From: Emiliania huxleyi CCMP1516
Lineage: Eukaryota; Haptophyta; Isochrysidales; Noelaerhabdaceae
Length of the DNA stretch: 64,000 bases
Direction of reading: 5' to 3'
Assembly (NCBI RefSeq): GCF_000372725.1
Contig: NW_005196456.1
Span: forward strand, 319,960 to 383,959
The notes under the pieces are model-generated. The model saw only the letters and a program-made list of their open reading frames with translations. It made no database searches and had not been told where the DNA came from. The first letter of the stretch is position 1. Every line of letters begins with the position of its first letter. Position numbers and translations under genes: made by a program. Positions 10,320 through 19,942 of this stretch are shown here, in pieces.

Positions 10320-10859
10320 ATGGCCCATGTCAGAGATAAAGAATTCTCGGAGGCCAAGTGCCTTTGTTTATGGTTCGATCCTCCCCAGAGTCGAACTGGC
10401 AGCCACTCGCACCAAGGAGGCGAGGTGTGGCTACGTGACCCAGAAAAGGCCAGAGTCGGGAGCAACCCTCGAGGTGGGTCGCTCATATACTCAACAGTCT
10501 TTCTAGGGTCCTCGCCTCCGCCGCCACCGCCGCTCCCTCGCCAGACACGCCGCCGCCCACCTGCTCCTGCTCGACCTGTGCTCGACCTTCCCACGGACCT
10601 CCTCCTGCGCGTCCTCTCTCGCTGCGACCCCGCCGACATCGCTCGCCTCGCGGCCGTCTCGCTCCTCTTCCACGCCTCGCTCGCAACTGGAATCGCGCCC
10701 TCCACCGGAAGTGCTAGTCCCCCCTCATCGGGAGGACAACCCCGGCTACATGTAGTCGCCGACCACACCCACAAAGAACCCTGCACAAAGACCGCATGGG
10801 ACCTTCTCCTATTGCCCTCACCGGCTGAAAAAAGAAAAAACTGGAATCCCGATCCATGA
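10320..10859 (+). pseudogene. F-box domain fragment
   Basis: The frame carries a convincing F-box (LDLPTDLLLRVLSRC, DPADIARLAAVSLLFHASLA at about 10570-10690). The usual next piece of an F-box, RNWNRALHRK, is present but in a different frame at 10683-10715 and ends in a stop. This is either a frameshifted copy or an unrecognised tiny intron. The 5' part of the frame overlaps a non-coding stretch between divergent genes and may not be translated. F-box proteins recruit substrates to SCF ubiquitin ligases. Confidence 0.4.
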
Positions 10860-10934
10860 CACGTCCACCTCGCACCCCGCCGGCATTAGCAGGACTCAGC
10901 GCTTCGCATTAGCCAGACCCAAGGACCGGCCAGG

Positions 10935-12605
10935 ATGCACGAAAGGAAGACCTCGCCGGCGTCGTTGCAGTCCAGCGAGTCCGCCGTAGCGCAGGCGGTG
11001 AACGTTTCCAAGTACATCGCTGCAGCCAGTACGCTCCATCCGCCGCAAGAGCTCCAGAGAGGCGTCAGCATCGCCAGCACACTTGCATCTCCTGTCAACA
11101 ATCTGTTCGCCAAGCTGCCGGATCGGCTGGACCGTGAGGATCGAGAAAGGCTCTACGAGCGGTCGCGCCCTGTCTGTGCCATCGACTCCTTCATCTCGCA
11201 CGCGTGGCGGTCGGAGGGTTGGAGCAAGTGGATGGCTCTCGCTCTGCACGAGGTTGGGCTTGTGCCACTGGTCGTCGGTATTGTCGCCAGCCTGCTGATG
11301 GCTCACCTGCAACGCTCAGTGGAACTACCCGGAAACGTCCCAACACGGTTTACGGCTGAGAACCCGAGCGTTCTCATCGCATCCTGTCACGAGTACGTCG
11401 CTGGCTTGATAGCCGCCTTCGCGTCGGTGTTTGTTTGGCTGGCGGCGCAGCGACGGCGGTCATACTTTGTTGACGCGGCTTGCATCCACCAGACAAACCG
11501 AGCTCTGAAGACCCAGGGCATCCGGCACCTGGCTGGGTTCGTCGCAATGTCCTCTCAGCTGGTTGTGCTCTGGGATGAGCACTACTTCAGCCGCCTCTGG
11601 TGCGTCTACGAGCTCGCAATGTACAGAGCGATCCATCCGAACAGGCCAGTGATTTTCCTGCCGCTGCGCAAAGCTGTCGTCGTTGTTGTGGCAATGGCAG
11701 CATTGGCCGTGGGGATGAGCGTGATGTTGCTGGTTGCGATGCTTGTTTTCCGTGGCGACCTGACAGGATCGATGCACGGTCCAACTGGAGAGAGAGTCTT
11801 GATGGGTGATGATTACTGGAAATCCTCGATGCCAATGTTGGCAGCACTCCTTTTTGTACTCTATTTCCTCGGCTACCTTGGCGCCACCCTCTTTGGAGCC
11901 TCCATGGCACTTCAGCGGAAAGCTCTAGCGTCCAGCCTTGAGTCGTTTGACGTGAGAGTGGCTGGTTGTTACAGTGCAACTGACCGCGACGAGATCTATG
12001 CTGCTATTGGTGCCATCTATTTGCGAGGTGAGACCAATGGGTTGGACGCATTCAATCACATGGTACGAACACAACTCAAGGAGCAGGTGTTGCAACGAGT
12101 CAGTGGTTCAACTACGCTGTACTCCAACCTCCTCTTGTTGTTGCTCCCTGGCGTTTGCCTTTTATTGGGCGCAATCGCATGGTTTCGAGAGACCTCAACA
12201 TTCACCCAAGGCATCTACTTCATGTTTGCCTGTTCGTACATGCTTGCCTGGATTCCTAGCAGTCTTGCCGTTAGCCTCCAACGTGGCGAGCGCCTCGCGC
12301 GCTCGAGCAACCAGGCAGACCTCCAAAGCTTTGTGCGCCGAGCTAGCGTGGCGATCGCCTCGTCGGCCGCGCGCGGCGTCATTGAATGCTCTCTTTTCGC
12401 CTACTGGCCTCCCATTCTTCTCATACTTGCGTGCGAATGGCCGGACGCCTACCCGGAAGCTGGCCCTCTACGGCTCGTCAACGTGCCGGATCAAGCCCGG
12501 CGAGCATCCGTGTTGGCACTCATGAGCCTGTGGAGCATCGCTGGCATTTGCTTGGCTCGCCGCACATTTAGGCCGCGAGCTATCATCGGAGCAGGATCGA
12601 GCTGA
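10935..12605 (+). CDS. Multi-pass membrane protein with TIR-like domain
   Basis: 556 aa, one exon, ATG at 10935. Residues 84-91 read DSFISHAW, the first-strand motif of TIR-like domains. The second half, YFVDAACIHQ (177-186) followed by LVVLWDEHYFSRLWCVYELA (209-228), contains the S-x-LWC-x-x-E-L helix where TIR NADases carry their catalytic Glu (here Glu226). Between the two halves lie two hydrophobic segments (about 106-122 and 153-170), and at least five more follow (246-272, 300-322, 396-416, 425-445, 524-541). Such proteins form families in microalgae; function is not established. NAD cleavage or immune-type signalling is only a possibility. Lower GC and intronless structure set it apart from its neighbours. 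Confidence 0.6.
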   Translation: MHERKTSPASLQSSESAVAQAVNVSKYIAAASTLHPPQELQRGVSIASTLASPVNNLFAKLPDRLDREDRERLYERSRPVCAIDSFISHAWRSEGWSKWMALALHEVGLVPLVVGIVASLLMAHLQRSVELPGNVPTRFTAENPSVLIASCHEYVAGLIAAFASVFVWLAAQRRRSYFVDAACIHQTNRALKTQGIRHLAGFVAMSSQLVVLWDEHYFSRLWCVYELAMYRAIHPNRPVIFLPLRKAVVVVVAMAALAVGMSVMLLVAMLVFRGDLTGSMHGPTGERVLMGDDYWKSSMPMLAALLFVLYFLGYLGATLFGASMALQRKALASSLESFDVRVAGCYSATDRDEIYAAIGAIYLRGETNGLDAFNHMVRTQLKEQVLQRVSGSTTLYSNLLLLLLPGVCLLLGAIAWFRETSTFTQGIYFMFACSYMLAWIPSSLAVSLQRGERLARSSNQADLQSFVRRASVAIASSAARGVIECSLFAYWPPILLILACEWPDAYPEAGPLRLVNVPDQARRASVLALMSLWSIAGICLARRTFRPRAIIGAGSS

Positions 12606-13929
12606 CGCATGGATTAGAGCGGAGGGGTGGTGCTGATTTTGTGCAGGGTGTGCTGTATTCGGAGGTATTCGGGAGCGCACGCAGTGAGTGTCAGTGCGAT
12701 AAGAGTTGAGAGCACTGTTGATTGTTGACTATACGAAGCCACGCCGACTCGTTCCTCATTGTCGTCGATATAATGTCGCCGTTTTCGTCGCGACGAGTGT
12801 TTTTATCTCTGTCAGAGGGTGGGGTGTCGGGTGATTTGGCTTTATGACGTGGGCAATTTCATTCCAAAACTTGTAAGATCCCCCCCGCGCGACGGGACTG
12901 TGTGTCAGGGCCACGACGGGGCCCACTATCTGTGCCGTGTGTGACGGGACGACGTCGACGACGCGGACCGGTCTGGAAACCGTGACCGTCATGGGTCATG
13001 CACGCCGTGAGCCTACGGCTTTACGAGCTCTCCAGCTCCTCCACCATCTTTTGCAGCTTGGCGACGCGGCCCTCCAGCGAGTCGGTCGCGCCGGCCGCGC
13101 CCTCCTCGCCCGCCTCCTTTTACCCGCACTGGACACTAGAGATCGTCGTGGGTCACTGCCAGGCCTTCCTTACTGTTGTTCAGTCGGCCTAACGTTAGCT
13201 ACTGTTGTTGGGGGGGCCCACTGTTGTTCTGTTGTTACTGTTAACACTAGCAACACTGTTCAGCTCTTAACGTTAGGCAACCCTAATCGCCGGCGCAGGG
13301 GTACATGGCGATGTTCGGAATGTCAGTTACTAAGTACAAATATAACGGTTTGGGGGAGTACAAATAACGGTGGGGGGGATATGGAATAACGACAAGCGGG
13401 CCGAGAAAGCATCCGGGCTCACAGATGGCCCAGCCGTTTCCACCCGGGGCGCGCGGCGCCACTCTCGCCACGCGCCGCGAACGCCCACAGCTCACCGCCA
13501 CGGAGTGTGTCTGCAAATAGGCAAGCGTCCTCTTCTGGATGGAGAGAGAGCAGCGCTTGCTTCCGCTCATCCTGAAGGCGCCTGCGCCCCGGCTGACAGA
13601 GCCATACACGTGTAGCTAGAAGAGGAGAGAGATTTGTTGGTGGACACGGGCAGACGGTGCGCTTGGGCCCTGCCGCGTGGTGCCTTCACGCCTTCCCTCC
13701 ATCAGGTCCCACCAAACCTGGCTCTGCCTCTCGCCACCATTCTTCGCCTCGGACCGCCTCCAGAGGTGTGCAGCCAGCCCCTGAGACCTACCGGAGGCCT
13801 GCCTCACGCATGCGTCAGGTCTCGCCCCCCCCCCCCCCCCTCCGCTGACGCACACCCCATGCGCTCAACCTGCCACGCTGCCTGCTTCGCCGTCGCCCTC
13901 GCTCTGCGCAGGCGGCTCCCGGGTTCTTA
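12606..13929. other. Intergenic region with one short coding-like exon
   Basis: Apart from the exon at 13021-13116, no frame is convincing. Poly-C at 13829-13842. A small inverted repeat (about 12 nt, AACGTTA core) brackets 13190-13278. Minus-strand frame 13283-13609 is open but has no recognisable feature. Confidence 0.4.
13021..13116 (-). CDS. Possible 3'-terminal exon, coiled coil
   Basis: Minus strand, acceptor AG at 13118-13117, then 31 codons and TAA. The translation ends in SLEGRVAKLQKMVEELESS, a clear heptad-type helix. No upstream exon of the same gene could be joined with confidence. Confidence 0.3.
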   Translation of the reverse strand, partial: EAGEEGAAGATDSLEGRVAKLQKMVEELESS

Positions 13930-14640
13930 GTTTCCGAACACCACTGCGACTGGCAACAGCACTGCCTGGTCCTGGCGAAACGCTGCCAGAACGCTGCATC
14001 CTCCTCTTACCTGCGCGCAGGTACCAGCAGGAGGTCAGCTACTCGGACATGTTTACGCCCGCCACCACCAAGCGCAACCAGCGCCGCTCGCCTCTCGCGG
14101 CCCAGAACTACCGCCTCACAGACGGCCGGACGGTGCGCGGCGCTATACGGCGAAGGCAGAGCACACACCGTCCCCCACGTGCGTGCCCCCTCCCAACGCT
14201 TGACGCAGGTGCAGCCGCCTCGCGTGCTCGTGATGAACACCGCCCACTACTATCAAAACACTGTGCTCCACAACGAGCCGCAGCTCCTTCCGGCCATCGG
14301 CGAGGGGCGCGTTTAGAATGCTGCACAGAGAAGTGCCCAGCGAATTCTGCAAACTGCTCGAGGTGCTCGAGCAGCGCTTCTTGTGGCAGAACCGGCGAGA
14401 GTTGAGCGCACCGATAGCTCCCCACCCGCTACCATGTACATTTCTACGTCGACATGCCGACACGTGGGAGGTAGCAGCCGCCCCCTCGGGAGCGTCGTGG
14501 TGTCTTCGTGACCCGCGAGTCTGGTTCCTTGGGCACCTCTACCACCGTCTGTGATGAGGTCCAGCTCAGCTCGTAACAGTACGCAAGAGAGTTGTGACGA
14601 TACGAGAGTACTCTCTTGATGTACGTGTACAATCAACCAA
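13930..14640 (+). other. Exon-like remnants of an unclassified gene
   Basis: Two stretches look like exons behind acceptor-like sites: YQQEVSYSDMFTPATTK after 14021, and VQPPRVLVMNTAHYYQNT after 14209. VLVMNTAHYY faintly recalls the ntGHW block of PC-esterase/TBL proteins. A stop follows and later pieces (EFCKLLEVLEQRFLW, VFVTRESGSLGT) are in other frames. I could not build a gene. Confidence 0.2.
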
Positions 14641-14741
14641 CCCTGACTCTGCCTCTTCCGTTATTTACTTGTCAGCTCACGGGCTCACGGCGGTCACGCA
14701 CCCTTGAGTCGCGAGGGCGATCGCGCGGGAGTTGGGAGGGT

Positions 14742-14806
14742 TCGACGCTCTCGCTTCGACGCTCTCGGTTCGACGCTCGACGCTCTCGGGTTCGACGCTC
14801 TCGGAC
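14742..14806 (+). repeat. Short tandem repeat (TTCGACGCTCTCGG)
   Basis: Four to five imperfect copies of a 14-nt unit just before the OPR/RAP start codon. Confidence 0.7.
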
Positions 14807-14821
14807 AAGGCGGCGTGCATC

Positions 14822-17260
14822 ATGCTATGCCGCCAATCGCTACGCGCCCGTGCTCGGTCGGCACTACTGCGCACTTTGGCGACACGAGTGGCGATCAGTG
14901 AGGTTCCCAGCGCCGGCAGCCACGCAGCGCATAGAGCCGCTGACCGCCGCCCGGCAGCCCGCGGTGCGGCCGGCGCTCCGCGCGACGCCGCTGGCGCGCG
15001 ACGGGCTGGCCGCGGGTCCGATGGCCGTCACCGCAGCCCGCCGCCGCCGCACGGCTTGCAGCAGCTCGAGGCGCAGCTGCTGGCCTCTGGGAGCGTGCAG
15101 GACCTGCTCGGGCTGCACTCGCGGTGGCGCGGCCACCTCACCGCGTCCCACCTCCGCGCCTGCTGGAACAACCTCGGGCACAGCCGCCAGCCTCTACGGC
15201 AGCGCCGGGCCGCTCTGTCGGGCCCCGCCTTCCGCGCGCTCTGCCGCGACAGCGCGGCGTCGGTGGCGGACTGGTCTCCGGCGCAGTGCATTCAGCTGCT
15301 GTGCAACCTCGCGCGGCTGCGGGTCCGCGAGACGCCGGCCGAGCAGCTCTGGGGCGCGACCGAGGCTGCGCTGCTCGACGCGCTCCACGGAGCATCCGGC
15401 CCGTGGCTCGGAGGCGGAGGCGGAGAAGGGGGAGGCGACACCGCCGTCGGCGGCGGTGGCGGAGGCGGAGAGAAGGACATCACCGCCAAGCGACTCGCGC
15501 GCGCGGCGTGGGCGTCGGCGGCGTGGGCGTCGGCGGCGGGCGGGCGGCAGCCTGTCGCCCTCCTCGACGCCATCGCCACCGCCGCGCGGCCGCACCTCGC
15601 CGACTTTGCGCCGCAGGGCCTGTGCAACCTGGTGTGGGCGAGCGCGACGGTGGGGCACGCGCCACATCGCCTGTTCGATTCGGTCGCGGCGGAGGGGACG
15701 GCGCGCGTCGCAGAGTTCAACGCGCAGGACATGAGCAACATGGCTTGGGCCTTCGCCAAGGCTGGCAAGCCCGCGCCGGAGCTCTTCGACGCGCTCGCTG
15801 CGGAGGTGGCGCGCCGCGGCGTCGGCGGCTTCAAGCCGCAGGAGCTGGCCAACACCGCGTGGGCGTTTGCGAAGGTGGCGCATGCGGCGCCCGCACTCTT
15901 CGACGCGCTCTCTGGTCGGTCTCTGCTCTCCCTGGACGCCTTCTCCCCGCAGGGCCTCGCCAACACCGCGTGGGCGTACGCGACGGCGGGGCACGCGGCG
16001 CCTGAACTCTTCGACGCCATCGCCGCCGAGGCGGCGCCGCGGCTGTCGCAGTTCAAGCCGCAGGAGCTCTCCATCCTCGCATGGGCGTGTGCGGCCGACG
16101 GCGCGGCGGGCAGCTGCAGAGGCAAGCCGTCGGCCGCCCCCGTGCCTCTGCTCTTCGACGCGCTCGCTGCGGAGGTGGCGCGCCGCGGCGTCGGCGGCTT
16201 CAAGCCGCAGGAGCTGGCCAACACCGCGTGGGCGTTTGCGAAGGCGCGCCGCAGCGCGCCCGCCCTCTTTAATGCGCTCTCCGAGGCCGCGGCGCCGCGG
16301 CTGGCCGAATTCGACCCGCAGGGCCTCGCCAACACCGCGTGGGCGTTTGCGTCGGCGGGGCACGCGGCGCCTGAACTCTTCGACGCCATTGCCGCCGAGG
16401 CGGCGCCGCGGCTGTCGCAGTTCTCTCCGCTCGGCCTCACTTCGCTGGCGTGGGCATTCGCAGTCTTTGACCACCGGCCCGAGACGCAGTCGGCTGGCTT
16501 GTTTGGCGCCGGATTCGCCGGTCGGTGCGACGAGCTCGCGCCGCACTTCGAGGCGGAGCACCTCTCGCAGCTGCACCAGGCGCGGCTGTGGCTTGGAGGC
16601 GAGGGGTGCGAAGGCGAGGGGTGGAGCGGCGAGGGGGGCGGCAGGGGCGGCGGCGGCGGCGGCGAGGGGGGCGGCGGCGGCGGCGGCGGCGGCGTTGGTG
16701 GCGTTGGCGGCGTTGGCGGCGGCGTTGGCGTTGGCGGCGTTGGCGGCGGCGGCGGCGAGGAGGGCGGCGGGCGGTGCGGTGTTCTCCTGCCGAGCCCGGA
16801 GCTGCTGAGGCGAGCGAAGGAGGCGTTTGTGAGCTGGCCGGTGCAGTCGTCGCAGATGCAGCGGCAGGTGGGGGAGGCGCTCGCGCTGATGGGTCTCTCG
16901 CCGCATGAGGAGGTGCTCGTCGAGAACGGCTACTCGCTCGACTTTGTCGTCGAGTGGCGCGGCCAGCGGCTCGGCGTCGAAGTCAGCGGCCCCGACCACT
17001 TCATCGGCTCCTCGCCCTGCGGGGCGCACTTGCTCAAGCAGAGGCAGATGCGGCGGCTCGGCTGGCGCGTCGCCGACGTGCCGTACTGGGAGTGGGTCGA
17101 GGCAACCCGTGGCGGGGAGCGGCAGAGGCGGACGGCCTACCTCGCGGCCGTGCTCGAGGCGGCGACCGCGTCGGTTGTCGGCGAGCAGACGGAGACCAGA
17201 GACAGAGGCGAGAGGGGCGTGGGAGGCGAGCTGAGCGAGAGCCGAGAGGTGAGCGGGTGA
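14822..17260 (+). CDS. OPR-type repeat protein with C-terminal RAP domain, probably organellar
   Basis: 812 aa from the ATG at 14822, chosen because it gives an Arg-rich, acid-free leader (MLCRQSLRARARSALLRTLA) typical of mitochondrial targeting. Residues about 258-553 hold a row of roughly 38-aa helical repeats with core ELANTAWAFAKV or GLANTAWAYATAG, the pattern of octotricopeptide/FASTK-like RNA-binding repeats. A Gly-rich low-complexity linker follows (about 590-650). The C-terminal RAP domain reads NGYSLDFVVEW, GVEVSGPDHF, LGWRVADVPYWEW (about 697-780) and keeps the GPDHF and WEW-type residues. Such proteins act in organelle RNA processing or translation. Some repeats are near-duplicates at DNA level (e.g. 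15802-15871 and 16164-16233). Confidence 0.75.
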   Translation: MLCRQSLRARARSALLRTLATRVAISEVPSAGSHAAHRAADRRPAARGAAGAPRDAAGARRAGRGSDGRHRSPPPPHGLQQLEAQLLASGSVQDLLGLHSRWRGHLTASHLRACWNNLGHSRQPLRQRRAALSGPAFRALCRDSAASVADWSPAQCIQLLCNLARLRVRETPAEQLWGATEAALLDALHGASGPWLGGGGGEGGGDTAVGGGGGGGEKDITAKRLARAAWASAAWASAAGGRQPVALLDAIATAARPHLADFAPQGLCNLVWASATVGHAPHRLFDSVAAEGTARVAEFNAQDMSNMAWAFAKAGKPAPELFDALAAEVARRGVGGFKPQELANTAWAFAKVAHAAPALFDALSGRSLLSLDAFSPQGLANTAWAYATAGHAAPELFDAIAAEAAPRLSQFKPQELSILAWACAADGAAGSCRGKPSAAPVPLLFDALAAEVARRGVGGFKPQELANTAWAFAKARRSAPALFNALSEAAAPRLAEFDPQGLANTAWAFASAGHAAPELFDAIAAEAAPRLSQFSPLGLTSLAWAFAVFDHRPETQSAGLFGAGFAGRCDELAPHFEAEHLSQLHQARLWLGGEGCEGEGWSGEGGGRGGGGGGEGGGGGGGGGVGGVGGVGGGVGVGGVGGGGGEEGGGRCGVLLPSPELLRRAKEAFVSWPVQSSQMQRQVGEALALMGLSPHEEVLVENGYSLDFVVEWRGQRLGVEVSGPDHFIGSSPCGAHLLKQRQMRRLGWRVADVPYWEWVEATRGGERQRRTAYLAAVLEAATASVVGEQTETRDRGERGVGGELSESREVSG

Positions 17261-18190
17261 GCTCGTTGCTTGTGAATCAACTTGAATGTGTGTCTCCAAC
17301 AAAAGTCTGTGTAAAGGGTGTGGACCGTGTGTGACGGAAATAGGAGGACGCGACCCACTTCGCCACAGACGGTCCCGCGCCTCGCCGCTATGCGCTATCC
17401 GACGTCGCGCATCGCGACCGCAGCTGCCACGTGCCAGCTCGTGTGCCGCGTGTGCGGCCGTTGTCCGGAGTGAATACTCCAACCAACGCGCTCGTCGGTG
17501 GCGGCTTCCTCGAACCTGCGCCGCGCTCGGCGAACCTCTACAGCGCCTTCGGTGGCATGCAGCTCCTTGCGCCTGAAGCCTGGAGAGCAGCTCCTCTGCT
17601 GCTCACACGCTCTCTGTGCACAGATGTGGCACACAGCGCACTGTGCGGCTGCCACAGCTTTGACAGCGATGGGCTCGCCCTCACTGGCCCTCAGTCACTT
17701 GTGCTGCGGCTTGTGTGAGTAGTGAGAGCGACACTGCTCAGCGACTGTGCCGGCACACTGTGAGACCTGTGAGGTAAAACCACGCTACTCGAGTAACCCG
17801 CACTACCAGCGCTTGGTCAACATCCCAGCCCTGAGGTCAGATCCTTGTTCCTTCTCCTCTGTTGATGGTAACACTTGTCTACTCGCTGGAGCCGAGCAGG
17901 GAGGGCCCGGCGCACAACCCCTGGTCAACTCTATACACAACTCACGGTTCCCCACACCCCGTGTATATATTGACGTGTTATGACACCCCCCCGTACAAGC
18001 TACAACTACGGGTTAACAGTGGTAACATCAGAGCACAACATCTTCGCGAGACGTACGAGCTGCTTATACACGGCAGCCGGCGCAGCCGCCTGGCCACTCT
18101 AAGCTGACCACAGACTAGAGCCTCTAGTAGAGCGGTAGAGCGTGGCGCGGCGCGAGCAGGGTCGCCAAATCGCCCGCGCTGCACGCCGCC
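17261..18190. other. No gene seen
   Basis: Short overlapping frames on both strands with no motif, no conserved codon pattern and no recognisable repeat. Confidence 0.4.
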
Positions 18191-18483
18191 TCACGGCGAG
18201 TCGTACTCGTCCTCGCCGCTGAGCCGGCTCGCGTTCTTCTTGTTTGCGCGGCGGGCGAGCAGCCCGGGCCGGGAGGAGCGCGCGGCGGGGCCGGCGGAGG
18301 TGCGCGGCAGAAGCAGCTCGTTGAGCGAGTCCTCGCGCTTGCCTGTTCAGGCGCGAAGCTGTGAGGAGACGCCGCTCACAGCTCGCTGCGGGGCGGCCCG
18401 GCCCCCAGCTCTCCGGCGTCGAGGTTCGTGTCGTGCGACGCGTAGGGCGGAGGCAGGAAGGGGTTGTCGTCGACTGCAGACAT
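18191..18483 (-). CDS. Small hypothetical protein, two exons
   Basis: Exon 1 18483-18387 starts MSAVDDNPFLPPPYASHD. Exon 2 18342-18191 reads KREDSLNELLLPRTSAG and ends GEDEYDSP. Joining them over a 44-nt GC-AG intron keeps the frame (82 aa). The NPF-type start could be an EH-domain ligand, as in endocytic proteins. The frame just upstream across the gap (19325-19855, same strand) also has NPF/DPF motifs, so both may belong to one gene interrupted by the gap. Function unknown. The intron tail resembles the 3' module of four other introns in the window. Confidence 0.4.
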
Positions 18484-18519
18484 CTGGAGAGGGAGGGGAG
18501 GGGAGGGTGTGGGTGTGCG

Positions 18520-18818
18520 CCGTCTCGCGCGCGGGGGGGGGGGGGGGCACTTTTCTGGAAAAGGGGGGGGCAAAAGGTTGGAACTGCCCACTTTCGAGGA
18601 CACCCCCGGCCAAAGGGGCGTTGGAAGCCCCCCCCCCTAAAGAGTCCAAGGGGGGGGGGGGGGTTAAAAAAATTTAAAAAAGCTTTAAAAAGGTGTTAAA
18701 AAGGTTTAAAAAAGGTTTAAAAAAATTTTAAAAAAAGGGTTTAACCCCCCCTCCCAAAAAAAAAGAGTGGGGCCCGAGAGAAATTTTTTTTTTTGGGGGG
18801 GGGGGGGAATCCCCCCCC
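18520..18818. other. Unreliable homopolymer sequence next to gap
   Basis: Alternating long G, C, A and T runs unlike the rest of the window, ending at the N stretch. Probably low-quality consensus. No feature should be called here. Confidence 0.75.
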
Positions 18819-18918
18819 NNNNNNNNNNNNNNNNNNNNNNNNNNNNNNNNNNNNNNNNNNNNNNNNNNNNNNNNNNNNNNNNNNNNNNNNNNNNNNNNNN
18901 NNNNNNNNNNNNNNNNNN
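18819..18918. other. Assembly gap of 100 N
   Basis: Exactly 100 N, the usual placeholder for a gap of unknown size. Confidence 0.98.
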
Positions 18919-19150
18919 TGGAGGAGGGGTGGCAACCACGTCCGACGAGGGAGGTGGGGCGGGAGGTAGTGTGTGTGTGGGGGGGGGGGAGTCCGCGCCG
19001 TGGCTCGGCCCGAGAGGCGAGGCGACGCGCGGGGCGATCGCTCCGAGTCGGAGGAGCGCTCCACCTACGACACGGCCCCACGCGAAGCTGCGGAGCCTCG
19101 GAGAGAGGAAGAGAGACGCTCACAAGGTCGGCGCTCGACCATCGCAAAGT

Positions 19151-19194
19151 CTAATTAACTGCTAATTAACTGCTAATTAACTGCTAATTAACTA
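19151..19194. repeat. 11-nt tandem repeat (CTAATTAACTG)
   Basis: About four copies, AT-rich in a GC-rich setting. The block is flanked on both sides by a direct repeat, GGCGCTCGACCATC, at about 19127 and 19201, as if it had been inserted with target duplication. Confidence 0.7.
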
Positions 19195-19324
19195 CTCATT
19201 AGGCGCTCGACCATCACAAAATCGGCGGTCGGCGACAGCTGCCGCGGCGACAGTTCTGTCGGCGCCGGGCGAGCGGGCGGTGCCTGAGAGTGAATGAATG
19301 GCAGTCCTCCCTGAAATTAATGAA

Positions 19325-19855
19325 TCATGGCGGCGAGGACCGAGGCGCGGGCGCCGAGGGCGGCGCGGAGGGCGGCGGCGGGAAGGGGTCGAGCTGCGGC
19401 ATTGGCGAGGGAGGGACGGGCGACCCGCCTGCGCGAGAGGAGAGTTCCGAGAAGGTTCCGAGAACATTGCGCGACGGGGGCGGGGCGCTCTCGGAGGCGT
19501 CTCGAGAGCGGAGCGGCGGGAGGTGTCTGAGAGGTGGTGTCTGAGAGGAGGTGTCTGAGAGGTGTCTGAGAGGTGTGGGAGGTGTATGGGAGGTGTCCGG
19601 GAGGTGTCTGGGAGGTGTCTGGGAGGTGTCTGAGAGGTGTTGTCTGTAGGAGGCGCCGTCGGGTCGCGGGAAGGGGTCGGGGGCGGTGAACGGGTTCGGA
19701 GCCGAGAGGTGCTCGAAGCCGCCGGCCTGTGCGCGTGGTGTGGCGGCGGGCGGCAGAGTCGCGCCACTGCGACGCGGGCTTGCGCCTGAGAGGGAGCCGC
19801 TGACCAGTCGGGAAGAGGAGGAGGGAACCCCTTGGCGGCATCTCCTTGGCGGCAT
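19325..19855 (-). CDS. Partial gene with NPF/DPF motifs (endocytic-adaptor-like)
   Basis: Two coding-looking segments on the minus strand: an upstream one containing FEHLSAPNPFTAPDPFPRPD and a downstream one, behind a GCGCAG acceptor near 19434, containing [18 protein letters not shown]. Between them (about 19516-19650) lies an intron made of short ACACCTCTCAG-like repeats. NPF and DPF tripeptides are ligands for EH domains and AP-2 ears in epsin- and AP180-type adaptors, so a membrane-traffic role is possible. The start and both ends are not defined. Confidence 0.3.
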   Translation of the reverse strand: MPPRRCRQGVPSSSSRLVSGSLSGASPRRSGATLPPAATPRAQAGGFEHLSAPNPFTAPDPFPRPDGASYRQHLSDTSQTPPRHLPDTSHTPPTPLRHLSDTSSQTPPLRHLPPLRSRDASESAPPPSRNVLGTFSELSSRAGGSPVPPSPMPQLDPFPPPPSAPPSAPAPRSSPP

Positions 19856-19942
19856 GCAGAGCTCCTCTCCCGAGATCGCACAGAGCGCCTCGTACTGCCC
19901 CCCCGTGTGTGTTCCGCGAGTGCGTGTGCCCCATCCTCCGTG

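Noticed and set aside
10370-10430. tRNA-like TTCGA boxes on both strands
   Set aside because: A T-arm can be drawn, but no matching acceptor stem, D-arm or anticodon arm lies at the right distance.
15194-17482. Very long minus-strand frame opposite the OPR/RAP gene
   Set aside because: Antisense shadow caused by high GC and codon bias; the plus strand carries the recognisable repeats and RAP domain.
18640-18818. Striking A/T and G/C runs before the gap
   Set aside because: Most likely low-quality consensus at an assembly edge, not biology.
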